From Nonomuraea solani (lineage in GTDB: Bacteria > Actinomycetota > Actinomycetes > Streptosporangiales > Streptosporangiaceae): a stretch of DNA of 64,000 nt. The notes below the pieces were generated by a model, which was not told the origin of the DNA, ran no database searches, and worked only from the letters and a program-made list of their open reading frames with translations. A program made the position numbers and the translations under genes. The number at the start of each line of letters is the position of its first letter. The stretch's first letter is position 1. Location: positions 265,494 to 329,493 of the forward strand of contig NZ_FNVT01000013.1 of NCBI RefSeq assembly GCF_900108335.1. The letters are read 5' to 3'. Shown piece by piece: positions 9,913-18,033 of the stretch.

Positions 9913-10351
9913 CCAGCTTCCTTCTCATCATGATCGCGTCGGTGCCGTCGTCGTAGTAGCGGCGGCGGGTGCCGATCTCCTCGAACTCGAAATGCCGGTA
10001 GACCGCCTGCGCGCGCGGGTTGTCGGCGCGGACTTCCAGGAAGATCTCGCGTACGCGCCTGCGCCGGGCCTCGGCCAGCAGTTCGGTCAGCATCGCGCTG
10101 CCGATGCCGGTGCCCTGGTGCTTCTCCAGCACCGCGATGGTCTGCACGTCGGCCTGGTCGGCCGCGGCGGCGAGCCCGGCGTAGGCCACGATCTCGTCGT
10201 CGACCAGCGCCACCACGTAGTGGCGCGAACGCGGCATGTCGGCCAGCTCGCCGCGCATCATGCCCTCGCTCCACGCGTCGAGCGGGAACATGGCCCGCTC
10301 GATCGCCATGACCGCCGGCAGGTCCGCGACGGTCATCTGCCTGAGTATCAC
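9905..10351 (-). CDS. rimI: ribosomal-protein-alanine N-acetyltransferase RimI
   Basis: A 148-residue GNAT-family acetyltransferase. The acetyl-CoA loop is represented by the VLEKHQGTGIGSAML segment near residues 72-86, and the family C-terminal pattern NPRAQAVYRHFEFEEIGTRRRYY is clear. RimI acetylates protein N-termini (S18 in E. coli). GTG start overlapping the tsaB stop (GTGA). Lying between tsaB and tsaD is its standard place in actinobacteria. Confidence 0.95.
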   Translation of the reverse strand: MILRQMTVADLPAVMAIERAMFPLDAWSEGMMRGELADMPRSRHYVVALVDDEIVAYAGLAAAADQADVQTIAVLEKHQGTGIGSAMLTELLAEARRRRVREIFLEVRADNPRAQAVYRHFEFEEIGTRRRYYDDGTDAIMMRRKLDG

Positions 10352-10995
10352 GCCGTCACCCTCTTGGGCGCGCCCGGCACCACGGCGTCGGGCCTGCGCA
10401 GGTAGATCGGGCGCGGCGGGTCGAGCGGAACGTCGCGTGCCAGCCGCTCGGCCGCCAGGGCGGCCAGCGCGCCGGCGTAGGGATAGGGCGGTGCGTCGCC
10501 GCCGTCGCCCAGCACCTCGGCGTAGAGCCCGGCACCGGCTCCGACGACCGGCAGCCCTTCGACGGGCACGTCGGCGGGCCGGTCGACGAAGGGGCCGTCG
10601 AGCCGGGTGCGCAGATCGGAGTAACGCCCCCAGAACACCTCTTTGCGGCGCGCGTCGGTGGCCACCAGGAACGGCTCGGTGCGCCCGCTGCCGTAGGCGA
10701 CCGCGTCAAGCGTGCAGATGCCGTATGCGGGCACGCCCAGCGTGGTGGCGAGCCCCTGCGCGGTCATCAGCCCGACGCGCAGGCCGGTGTAGGGGCCGGG
10801 GCCGCTGCCCGCCACGATGGCCGTCACGTCGCGCAGCGAGGCGCGCGCCTCGCCCAGCACGGCCTCGATGGTGGGCACGAGCAGCTCGCCGTGGCGGCGG
10901 GCGTCGATCGTCGTGGACTCGGCGAGCACGCGCTCGCCGTCGTGGAGCGCGGCGGTGACGGCGGGCGTCGCGGTATCAAAGGCCAGGACCAGCAC
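10348..10995 (-). CDS. tsaB: tRNA threonylcarbamoyladenosine biosynthesis protein TsaB
   Basis: 215 residues, ASKHA fold, a TsaD partner in t6A synthesis that lacks its own metal site. The N-terminal LVLAFDTATPAVTAAL and the conserved GSGPGPYTGLRVGL near residue 67 identify it. GTG start at 10995. First gene of the tsaB-rimI-tsaD set; the gap to the phosphotransferase gene upstream is 55 bases. Confidence 0.96.
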   Translation of the reverse strand: MLVLAFDTATPAVTAALHDGERVLAESTTIDARRHGELLVPTIEAVLGEARASLRDVTAIVAGSGPGPYTGLRVGLMTAQGLATTLGVPAYGICTLDAVAYGSGRTEPFLVATDARRKEVFWGRYSDLRTRLDGPFVDRPADVPVEGLPVVGAGAGLYAEVLGDGGDAPPYPYAGALAALAAERLARDVPLDPPRPIYLRRPDAVVPGAPKRVTA

Positions 10996-11050
10996 GACTG
11001 TTTAGCCTACCCGCCGCACGACTCCCACCCGGCCGCTACCGCGCGAGAGG

Positions 11051-11980
11051 TCACACCCAGCCGGTACGCCGCCGCAGCCAGCCGAGCGCCACCACACCCT
11101 GCGCCCGCTGGAACGCCCTGACCGTCGGCAACCCGGGCGGAGCGGGCTGACGGCTCTGCCGGACGAAGAAGCCGGTGAGCGCGGCCAGAACCCGGGTGAC
11201 CTTCTCCCCTGGCAGGTCGAACAGCTCCTCGGCGGCCGGCCCGCCCTGCATGCCCACCGACGGCAGCATGCCCACGACGTCGAACCAGGGCGCTCCCAGG
11301 CAGGCCCACGGCCAGTCGACGACGTAGACGCGGTCACCGGCGAGCAGGATGTTGTCGGCCCGCAGGTCGGCGTGGACCAGGGTGTCGCCAGCCGCCGCGG
11401 CGGCCCACCCGGACTCCAGCCCGGCCAGCTCGCCGAGGTGACGCAGCGCCCATGGGTCGAGCCCCGTGGTGTCCTCGGTCAGCAGCCGCCGCCAGCCCTG
11501 GAACTCCTCATGGAACACCTCCCCGACCGCGGGAACGTCGATCGGGGACGGCGTGAGCGCCGCGGACATCTCCTTGACGGCCGCCAGCACCCGGTCGAGC
11601 TGGTCGCGCCGCCACGGCAGCTCGGGGTGCGCGCCTTCGACGTCCTCGAAGACCAGCGCCACCCAGCCGTCCAGCTCGAAGCCGGTCAGCAGCCTGGGGG
11701 CGGGCACGGACTCCGGCAGGGCCGCGGCGATCCTGAGCTCGGCCTGGTAGAGGCGGACGCTGTCGGGGTTGGGCTCGGGGCCGACGGCCTTGACGAAGGC
11801 GCGCCCGCCACCCTCGGTACGCAGGCGCACCGCGGCCGCCGGCGAGAAGCCGCCCGGCTGGGTGGCCGCCGCCACCACCCGCCCGCCGAGAAACTCCTCC
11901 ACCGCCGCGCGGACCGGCGGGTGCACCTGGTCCCAGGGCACGCGCGTGCCGGACGCCGGCGGGCTGGTCTCTACGCTCAT
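11051..11980 (-). CDS. aminoglycoside-phosphotransferase-like kinase
   Basis: 309 residues, APH/ChoK kinase-like fold. The catalytic loop VHADLRADNILL (near residues 202-213) and the metal-binding VVDWPWACLG follow the family HxDxxxxN...DW pattern. The glycine-rich N-terminal part is weaker. Substrate unknown: these proteins include antibiotic kinases but also small-molecule and metabolite kinases, and nothing here points to resistance. It follows the sortase gene after 32 bases and probably shares its transcript. Confidence 0.88.
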   Translation of the reverse strand: MSVETSPPASGTRVPWDQVHPPVRAAVEEFLGGRVVAAATQPGGFSPAAAVRLRTEGGGRAFVKAVGPEPNPDSVRLYQAELRIAAALPESVPAPRLLTGFELDGWVALVFEDVEGAHPELPWRRDQLDRVLAAVKEMSAALTPSPIDVPAVGEVFHEEFQGWRRLLTEDTTGLDPWALRHLGELAGLESGWAAAAAGDTLVHADLRADNILLAGDRVYVVDWPWACLGAPWFDVVGMLPSVGMQGGPAAEELFDLPGEKVTRVLAALTGFFVRQSRQPAPPGLPTVRAFQRAQGVVALGWLRRRTGWV

Positions 11981-12012
11981 CTCTCCATGGTCCCGGCGGG
12001 CGCAAACGCTTT

Positions 12013-12549
12013 TCAGGCTTTGGAGGCGTACACGATGATGTTGTCCATGTATTCGCCGGTGGCGTAGTCGAACTTGCCGCCGCAGGTCACGAGCTTGAGC
12101 CCGTCCTCGACGTAGACGCGCTTGGTGGGGAAGCGGTCCTTGTGCACCTGCTCGATCTTGTCGACCTTGAACTCGACGGTCTTGCCGTCGCTGCGCTCGA
12201 CCTTGACGGTCTGGCCCTTGCGTAACTGCCTGAGCTTGTAGAACACGGCGGGCGCGGTCTTGGTGTCGACGTGGCCGATGATCACCGAGGCGCCCTTCTC
12301 GCCGGGCACGGCGCTGCCGGTGTACCAGCCGGCCACCTTCGGTTTCTCATAGGGCGGCAGCTCGACCTCGCCGTTCTTGGCCAGGCCGAGCTTCATCAGG
12401 TCGGCCTCGACCTCGATCGAGGGGATGTCGATGCTCTCGGGCACGACGGCCGCGGCGGGCGTGGACCCGGTCTGCATGCTCTTGCCGAACGCGACCAGCA
12501 CCAGTCCTGTGATGGCGCCCGCGAGCACCACCCGTCCTGGACGGGCCAT
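12013..12549 (-). CDS. class F sortase (possible missing catalytic arginine)
   Basis: 178 residues with a short N-terminal membrane anchor (about 7-21) and a sortase beta-barrel. His93 in IIGHVDT and Cys156 in LVTCGG match the catalytic pair that cleaves and joins surface proteins. The third catalytic residue, an arginine after the cysteine in most sortases, is not evident: no Arg follows Cys156, and the usual positions hold Tyr and Met (FDYATGEYMDN). The ATG lies three bases after the lipoprotein stop, so the two are coupled. Activity is therefore likely but unproven. Confidence 0.9.
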   Translation of the reverse strand: MARPGRVVLAGAITGLVLVAFGKSMQTGSTPAAAVVPESIDIPSIEVEADLMKLGLAKNGEVELPPYEKPKVAGWYTGSAVPGEKGASVIIGHVDTKTAPAVFYKLRQLRKGQTVKVERSDGKTVEFKVDKIEQVHKDRFPTKRVYVEDGLKLVTCGGKFDYATGEYMDNIIVYASKA

Positions 12550-12552
12550 GGC

Positions 12553-13254
12553 CTACGCCCGGTTGCGGCGCTTGACCGCGAACCCGATGCCCGCGGCCAG
12601 GGCCAGGGCGACCACCACGCCGGCCGGGCCGAGCGGGATCGAGGACTCGTCGCTCACGTCCTGCGCGTACGTGCCGCCGCCGCCCGCCCTGGGCGCCCTG
12701 GTGGGCACGCCGGTCGGCACGTCGTCGTCGGCGTCGGACTCCGCGCGGACCACCCTGAGCGTGCCCTTGCCGGTGTGGTTGGTGCCGTCGCACTTGACCT
12801 CGACCGGGTAGGTGCCGCGCCGGACCGCCCCGCCGACCCGCGCCTCACCGCGCACCCAGGGCGAGCCCGAGCCGTTGGTGGGGGTGGGGGTGAGCGACGC
12901 CGCGGGGACCGGGGAGAGCGCCACGCCGTTGACGAAGGCCCGGGACGTGGCGGTGCCGGTGTGCGCGGGGCCGCCACCCGGGACCGGGCAGTTGGCCATG
13001 ACCCACACGGTGGACGTCTCGCCGGCGGTGACCCGGTCGGGATTGACCTCGACCAGCACGGTCTGCCTGGTGGCGGAGGGCCTGGGGCTGGCCGTCGTCG
13101 TGGTGGTGTTGGTGGCCGTGACCGAGGGGCTGGGAGAACCACTTGGCGTTGACGTCGGTCCGCCGGACTCGGCCGAAGCCGTGCACCCGGTCAGACCGAT
13201 CATGACGATGGCTCCCGCATAAGCGACACGCCTGACCCTGAGCACCGGCCGCAC
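12553..13254 (-). CDS. surface protein with lipobox and C-terminal membrane helix, sortase partner
   Basis: 233 residues from GTG at 13254. The N-terminus is a lipoprotein signal with lipobox LTGC (Cys24), followed by a Ser/Thr/Pro-rich linker (about 25-62). A probable Ig-like beta domain follows (about 63-170) with a cysteine pair in MANCPV and VKCDG. The C-terminus has a hydrophobic helix ending in KRRNRA, as in sortase substrates, but I find no LPXTG-type motif before it. It is immediately upstream of the class F sortase. Function unknown; a surface-display role is inferred from topology. Confidence 0.85.
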   Translation of the reverse strand: MRPVLRVRRVAYAGAIVMIGLTGCTASAESGGPTSTPSGSPSPSVTATNTTTTTASPRPSATRQTVLVEVNPDRVTAGETSTVWVMANCPVPGGGPAHTGTATSRAFVNGVALSPVPAASLTPTPTNGSGSPWVRGEARVGGAVRRGTYPVEVKCDGTNHTGKGTLRVVRAESDADDDVPTGVPTRAPRAGGGGTYAQDVSDESSIPLGPAGVVVALALAAGIGFAVKRRNRA

Positions 13255-13279
13255 CCCACTTTGCCGTCTTGCAACCCAG

Positions 13280-13330
13280 CATCCACCAAAAATGTGGATG
13301 TCGCCCCTCCTGATACCCAGAAAATCTGGG
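13280..13330 (-). promoter_or_regulatory. two small hairpins upstream of the lipoprotein-sortase genes
   Basis: A 7-bp stem with an AT-rich 7-base loop (13280-13300) and a 6-bp stem CCCAGA/TCTGGG (13316-13330) lie in the leader of the lipoprotein gene, downstream of tsaE. They may be a weak terminator for tsaE or part of the next leader. Confidence 0.35.
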
Positions 13331-13413
13331 CGAATCCCTGACCAACGATCATGATTTAAATCGTCGGCCCGGTGACTCCAGGGTGCCAGGCATACCGGGA
13401 CTTGATCGCGTTT

Positions 13414-13872
13414 TTAGCCTTCTACCGGATCAGACGGCGTGTCGGCCCACCTGGTTCCCACTCCGCGCAGCGTCACGAGACGGGCCTCGTCGCCGGTCTC
13501 GCGGTCGATGTGGATCTCCAGCCGGTCGTCGGCGAGGCCCTCGACGAGCCCTTCGCCCCATTCGACGACGGTGACCGACTCTTCCAGCGAGGCGTCCAGG
13601 TCGAGGTCGTCGACTTCGAGGTCGCCGCCCAGCCGGTAGGCGTCCACGTGGACGAGCGGCGGGCCCTGGCGCAGCGAGGGGTGCACCCTGGCGATCACGA
13701 ACGTGGGCGAGGTGATCGGGCCGCGTACTTTGAGCCCTTCGGCGATGCCCTGCACGAGCGTGGTCTTGCCGGCGCCGAGTGGGCCGGACAGGACCAGCAG
13801 GTCGCCGGGGCGCAGCTTCGCGGCCAGGCGGGCGCCGTACGAGCGCATGTCCTCGGCGGTCGCCAGCCTCAC
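13414..13872 (-). CDS. tsaE: tRNA threonylcarbamoyladenosine biosynthesis ATPase TsaE
   Basis: 152 residues. Walker A GPLGAGKTTL lies near residues 30-39 and the family motif SPTFVIARVH follows. Later the VDAYRL and VVEWGEGL motifs typical of TsaE are present. It drives turnover of the TsaB-TsaD complex in t6A synthesis. GTG start at 13872 overlaps the hydrolase stop. In many actinobacteria tsaE is followed directly by tsaB; here 2.4 kb with three other genes intervene. Confidence 0.96.
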   Translation of the reverse strand: MRLATAEDMRSYGARLAAKLRPGDLLVLSGPLGAGKTTLVQGIAEGLKVRGPITSPTFVIARVHPSLRQGPPLVHVDAYRLGGDLEVDDLDLDASLEESVTVVEWGEGLVEGLADDRLEIHIDRETGDEARLVTLRGVGTRWADTPSDPVEG

Positions 13873-14921
13873 TACGGCTCCACTCTCTTGACCAGGTCGC
13901 GCAGCGCGTCGTTGACGACGCCCGGCCGTTCCAGCTGGATCAGGTGCGAGGTGTCGGGCACCTCGGTGAGGTGCGCCTTGGGCAGGGCGGCGGCGATCGC
14001 CTTGCTGTGGTCGGGCGGGGTCAGCCAGTCGCTGTCGCCCACCAGGATCGCGGTCGGCACCGGGTCGAGCACGTGCAGCGCGGAGAGTTTGTCGTGGTTC
14101 ATCAGCGCCGGGTAGAAGTCGGCGAACACCTCGGTCGGCGTCGCCCTGATCATCGACTCGGCGAAGTCGACCAGGGTCGGGCTGACGTTCTTGGAGTCAC
14201 CGAAGCCCATGTAGCGGGTGATCAGGAAGGCGATGTCGCTGCCCGCGTGGCGGGTCCTGTCGATCAGCGTGCCCCGCTTGCCCAACATCGAGATCGTGGA
14301 GGGGGCGACCTTGTGGACGGCCTTGGAGAGCAGCGCGGGCAGGCCCAGCGTGAGCTCGGCCAGCTTGCCCGCCGAGGTCGCGATGAGCGCCACCGCGCGG
14401 ATCTTGTCGCCGAACAGCTCGGGGTAGCGGTCGGCCAGCGCCATGATCGTCATGCCGCCCATGGAGTGGCCGACGAGCACGCACGGACCCGGTACGAACT
14501 TCTCGATCACTTCGGCGAGGTCCTCGCCGAGCCGGTCGATCGTGCTGTCCTCGGCGCCGCAGCGCTGGGAGCGGCCGTGCGAGCGCTGGTCCCACAGCAC
14601 GATCCGGTAGTTCTCGCGCAGGTCTTTGCGCTGGTAGTGCCATGATTCCAGGTTGAGGCAGTAACCATGACAGAACACGATCGTCAGCGGAGCGTCGTCA
14701 GGACCATCGACCTCGATGTGCAGGGCCATCCCGTCGGAGGTGATGAGCGTGCGCTCCCGGCCCCGCAGCTCGCCGAAGGGCTCGCTGGCCTCGTTGTCGG
14801 GGCGCAGCCTGATCCGGCCGACCGCGTAGCGCTTGGCCAGCGCCGCCGCGGCGACACCGGCGGAAGCCGCACCGACGAGCGCGCCGGCGATCCCTACCCT
14901 GCGCCGTGTTGTCGTCGTCAT
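13872..14921 (-). CDS. alpha/beta hydrolase with N-terminal membrane anchor
   Basis: 349 residues. An N-terminal hydrophobic Ala/Gly/Val-rich segment (about 9-29) could anchor it in the membrane. The alpha/beta hydrolase core has oxyanion FCHGYCLN, nucleophile elbow GHSMGG (Ser153), an acid in GDSDWLTPP and a His in PDTSHLIQL, so the catalytic triad is intact. Substrate unknown. It lies between alr and tsaE, a conserved actinobacterial arrangement; its ATG is 60 bases past the alr stop. Confidence 0.9.
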   Translation of the reverse strand: MTTTTRRRVGIAGALVGAASAGVAAAALAKRYAVGRIRLRPDNEASEPFGELRGRERTLITSDGMALHIEVDGPDDAPLTIVFCHGYCLNLESWHYQRKDLRENYRIVLWDQRSHGRSQRCGAEDSTIDRLGEDLAEVIEKFVPGPCVLVGHSMGGMTIMALADRYPELFGDKIRAVALIATSAGKLAELTLGLPALLSKAVHKVAPSTISMLGKRGTLIDRTRHAGSDIAFLITRYMGFGDSKNVSPTLVDFAESMIRATPTEVFADFYPALMNHDKLSALHVLDPVPTAILVGDSDWLTPPDHSKAIAAALPKAHLTEVPDTSHLIQLERPGVVNDALRDLVKRVEP

Positions 14922-14981
14922 CTCCCCGATCCTTCTCCGCTCATGGCCGCCGCGAAGTGCCCTCGGTCACTCCGAGCTCCT

Positions 14982-16115
14982 TTACTGCCCATAGACCCGC
15001 GGGACACGCGAGCCGATCCTGGTCACGATCTCATGCGTGATCGTGCCGAGAGTATCCGCCCACTCCTGAACGGTCGGCTCGCCCCCGTCACCCGGCCCGA
15101 ACAGCACCACCTCGTCGCCCGCCGCCAGTGGGTCGTCACCCATGTCGATCATGAACTGGTCCATGCACACCCGGCCCGCGACCAGCCGGCGCCGCCCGCC
15201 CGCCAGGACCTCGGCCCGCCCCGTCGCGTGGCGGAGTATCCCGTCGGCGTAGCCGATGGGGACGAGGCCGAGCGTGGTCTCGCGTTCGGTGGTGTAGAGG
15301 TGGCCGTAGGAGACTCCCGAGCCCTCGGCGACCCGCTTGACCAGGCCGATCCGGGCCACGAGCGTCATCGCCTGCCGGAGGCCGAAGTCGCCGAGCTCGG
15401 GGATGGGGCTCAGGCCGTACATCGCGATGCCGGGCCTGACCAGGTCGTAGCGGGCCTCGGGGAGCGTCACGATGGCGGCCGAGTTGGACAGGTGCCTGAT
15501 CACGTGGGAGCCGGCCGCGCCGGCCTGCTCGGCCAGCTTCAGCGCCGTCTCGTACGCCTCAAGCTGCCGCGCGATCGACGGATGGCCGGGGATGTCGGCG
15601 CAGGCGAAGTGGGACCAGAGCCCGACGATCTCGATGACGCCCTCGGCCCGCAGCTCCAGCGCCCTGGCCAGCAGTCGCGGCCAGGCGGCCAGCGGGGAGC
15701 CGCCCCTGCTCATGCCGGTGTCGGCCTCCAGGTGCATCAGCGCGGTGCGCCCCGTGCGGCGGGCGGCGGCGGCGATCTCGTCGAGCAGCCGCACGTCGGC
15801 GGCCGACAGCTCGACGTCGTGGGTGAGCGCCTCGTCGAGCGGCTCGCCCGGGGTGATCAACCAGGACAGGATCGGCGCGGTCACGCCGCCCGCGCGCAGC
15901 GCGAGCGCCTCACTGATGAACGCGGTCCCCAACCGGCTCGCCCCGCCCTGGAGCACGGCCTCGGACGTGGGCACCAGCCCGTGACCGTAGGCGTCGGCCT
16001 TGACGGCGCCCATGACCTCCGCGCCGCCGGCCAGCTCCTTGAGCAGGGCCACGTTCTGCCTGACGGCGGCCAGGTCGACCCGGGCCTCCGCGGGCGTGGC
16101 CATCGGGGAGTACAT
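14982..16115 (-). CDS. alr: alanine racemase
   Basis: 377 residues, a PLP enzyme that makes D-alanine for peptidoglycan. The PLP lysine is Lys39 in AVKADAYGHG, and the catalytic tyrosine lies in the GVSYGHLYTT segment of the C-terminal domain. The N-terminal TIM-barrel and C-terminal beta domain are both complete. Two starts are possible (MYSP or, four residues later, MATP). It is downstream of nnr in a conserved acpS-nnr-alr order. Confidence 0.97.
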   Translation of the reverse strand: MYSPMATPAEARVDLAAVRQNVALLKELAGGAEVMGAVKADAYGHGLVPTSEAVLQGGASRLGTAFISEALALRAGGVTAPILSWLITPGEPLDEALTHDVELSAADVRLLDEIAAAARRTGRTALMHLEADTGMSRGGSPLAAWPRLLARALELRAEGVIEIVGLWSHFACADIPGHPSIARQLEAYETALKLAEQAGAAGSHVIRHLSNSAAIVTLPEARYDLVRPGIAMYGLSPIPELGDFGLRQAMTLVARIGLVKRVAEGSGVSYGHLYTTERETTLGLVPIGYADGILRHATGRAEVLAGGRRRLVAGRVCMDQFMIDMGDDPLAAGDEVVLFGPGDGGEPTVQEWADTLGTITHEIVTRIGSRVPRVYGQ

Positions 16116-16180
16116 CCTTCTAGTGTGGCAGCTCGCGCACGTGGTCGAGCGCCATTTTCACGGCAGGCGGCTCATGCCGC

Positions 16181-17632
16181 TCACCCGGCCGTCCTGGTCA
16201 CGGCCCGGATGGCGGCGGGGACGGACGTGGCGACCTCCGCCGCCGTCAGGGGTGCGCCGTCGGCGGCCAGGTGTCCGGCCACGCCGTGCAGGTAGGCGCC
16301 GCACGAGGCGGCGTCGTAGCAGCTCAGCCCCTGGGCGAGCAGAGCGCCGGCCACGCCGGACAGCACGTCGCCGGTGCCGCCGGTGGCCAGCCAGGGGGTG
16401 CCGGTGCGGTTGACGCGTACCGGCCTGGCGTCCTCGGCCACCACCGTGGTGGAGCCCTTGAGCAGGACGGTCACGCCCAGCTCGGCCGCCGCCCTGCGGG
16501 CGTGGTCGAGCCGGGCGGCCTCGATGTCGTCGCGGTCGGCGCGCAGCAGCCGTGCCAGCTCCCCCGCGTGCGGTGTGATCAGGACCGGCGCGGTACGCCG
16601 GAGCAGGCCGCGGTCCTTGGCCACCAGGGTCAGCCCGTCGGCGTCGATCAGCACGGGGACGTTGGAGGCGAGCACCCGGGCCGCCAGCTCGTGGGCCCAG
16701 TCGCCGGTGCCGAGCCCGGGCCCGAGCACCCACGCCTGCACGCGCCCCACGTCGTCGATCGAGGGCCGCTCCAGCGGCGTGATCACGGCCTCCGGCCAGT
16801 GCGCGCGCACCAGCGCGACGGGCTCGTGCGTCCCGGCGTAGCGCACCATGCCGGCCCCGGCCCGCAGCGCGCCGCCCACGGCCAGCACGGCGGCGCCGGT
16901 GTAGCGGTCGCTGCCGGCGGCGACGCCCAGCACGCCCCTGCGGTATTTGTCCGACTCATCGCCGGGTCGCGGCAGCAGGTCCTCGACGTCGCCGCGGGTC
17001 AGCGCCGCCACGTCGGGATCGGGCAGGTAGGGCCCGAGCCCGATGTCCACCAGCTCGACCGCCCCGGTGAAGGAGGCCCCGGGATCGACCAGCAACCCCG
17101 TCTTGTACGCCCCCATCGTCACGGTCACCCTGGCCCGCACCGCGGCCCCCTGAACCCGCCCGCTACTCGCGTCCACGCCACTCGGCACGTCCACGGCCAC
17201 GATCGGCGCCCTGGCGGCGTTCGCCGACGAGGCCAGCTCCGCGTACGGCTCACGCAACGCCCCGGAGGCCCCGATGCCCACGAGCCCGTCCATGATCAGG
17301 TCGGCCGTGTCGATCGCCGACCGGTCGGCCACCCGCCCACCGGCCCGCCGCAGCGCCAGCAGCCCCTCCTCGTGCGTCTTGGACCCGGCCAGGATGGCAC
17401 CCACCCACGCCCCGCGCCTGGCCAGGCGCTCACCGGCGTAGAGCGCGTCCCCGCCGTTGTCGCCGCTGCCGACGAGGAGGACGACGCGTTTGCCGTAGAC
17501 CCGGCCCAGCAGCCCGGCGCAGTGGGCGGCGAGCCCGGCGGCGGCCCGCTGCATGAGGGTGCCCTCGGGCAGCCGCGCCATCAGCGCGTGCTCGGCGCCC
17601 CGGATCTGGTCGGCGGTGTAGGCGGTGTTCAT
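16181..17632 (-). CDS. nnr: bifunctional NAD(P)H-hydrate epimerase / ADP-dependent NAD(P)H-hydrate dehydratase Nnr
   Basis: 483 residues with both YjeF domains. The N-terminal epimerase domain (about 1-215) shows VGSGDNGGDAL, and the C-terminal ribokinase-like dehydratase domain (about 225-480) shows GLGTGDW and TGGTGDVLSG. It repairs hydrated, damaged NADH and NADPH. Full length for the bacterial fusion. It is 38 bases downstream of acpS, with alr following after 65 bases. Confidence 0.97.
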   Translation of the reverse strand: MNTAYTADQIRGAEHALMARLPEGTLMQRAAAGLAAHCAGLLGRVYGKRVVLLVGSGDNGGDALYAGERLARRGAWVGAILAGSKTHEEGLLALRRAGGRVADRSAIDTADLIMDGLVGIGASGALREPYAELASSANAARAPIVAVDVPSGVDASSGRVQGAAVRARVTVTMGAYKTGLLVDPGASFTGAVELVDIGLGPYLPDPDVAALTRGDVEDLLPRPGDESDKYRRGVLGVAAGSDRYTGAAVLAVGGALRAGAGMVRYAGTHEPVALVRAHWPEAVITPLERPSIDDVGRVQAWVLGPGLGTGDWAHELAARVLASNVPVLIDADGLTLVAKDRGLLRRTAPVLITPHAGELARLLRADRDDIEAARLDHARRAAAELGVTVLLKGSTTVVAEDARPVRVNRTGTPWLATGGTGDVLSGVAGALLAQGLSCYDAASCGAYLHGVAGHLAADGAPLTAAEVATSVPAAIRAVTRTAG

Positions 17633-17670
17633 GGCCTCACTCCGTATGTGCCGTCGCGCATGATCCGAAG

Positions 17671-18021
17671 CTATCCCTCCGCGATCACATAGGCCACGGC
17701 CACGCCCGCGTCATGGCTGAGCGAAACGTGCCAGCGCTTGACGCCGAGCCCGTAGGCGACCTCGGCGACCTTGCCGGAGACGTGGATCTCGGGCTTGCCG
17801 AGCTCGTCGCAGCGCACCTCGGCCTCCAGGTGGCCCAGGCCCTTGGGCGCGCCGAGCGCCTTGGCCACGGCCTCCTTGGCGGCGAACCTGGCGGCCAGCG
17901 AGTGCACCGGCAGCGGCCGCTCGATCTCGGTGAACAGCCGCTCCCTCAGCGGCGGGGTGCGCTCCAGGGCCGCCTCGAAGCGGGCGATGTCCACGACGTC
18001 GACGCCGATACCCAGGATCAT
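17671..18021 (-). CDS. acpS: holo-[acyl-carrier-protein] synthase AcpS
   Basis: 116 residues. The GIGVDVVDIARFE N-terminus (metal aspartate at residue 8) and RFAAKEAVAKALG motif identify the group I phosphopantetheinyl transferase that activates acyl carrier protein. HVSLSHD at the end is also conserved. Upstream neighbour on the same strand is the PhoX-like gene (12-base gap). Confidence 0.97.
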   Translation of the reverse strand: MILGIGVDVVDIARFEAALERTPPLRERLFTEIERPLPVHSLAARFAAKEAVAKALGAPKGLGHLEAEVRCDELGKPEIHVSGKVAEVAYGLGVKRWHVSLSHDAGVAVAYVIAEG

Positions 18022-18033
18022 CGTCCCAGCGTA

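Noticed and set aside
11051..11980. Aminoglycoside resistance gene
   Set aside because: Only the general phosphotransferase fold is supported; nothing indicates an antibiotic substrate.
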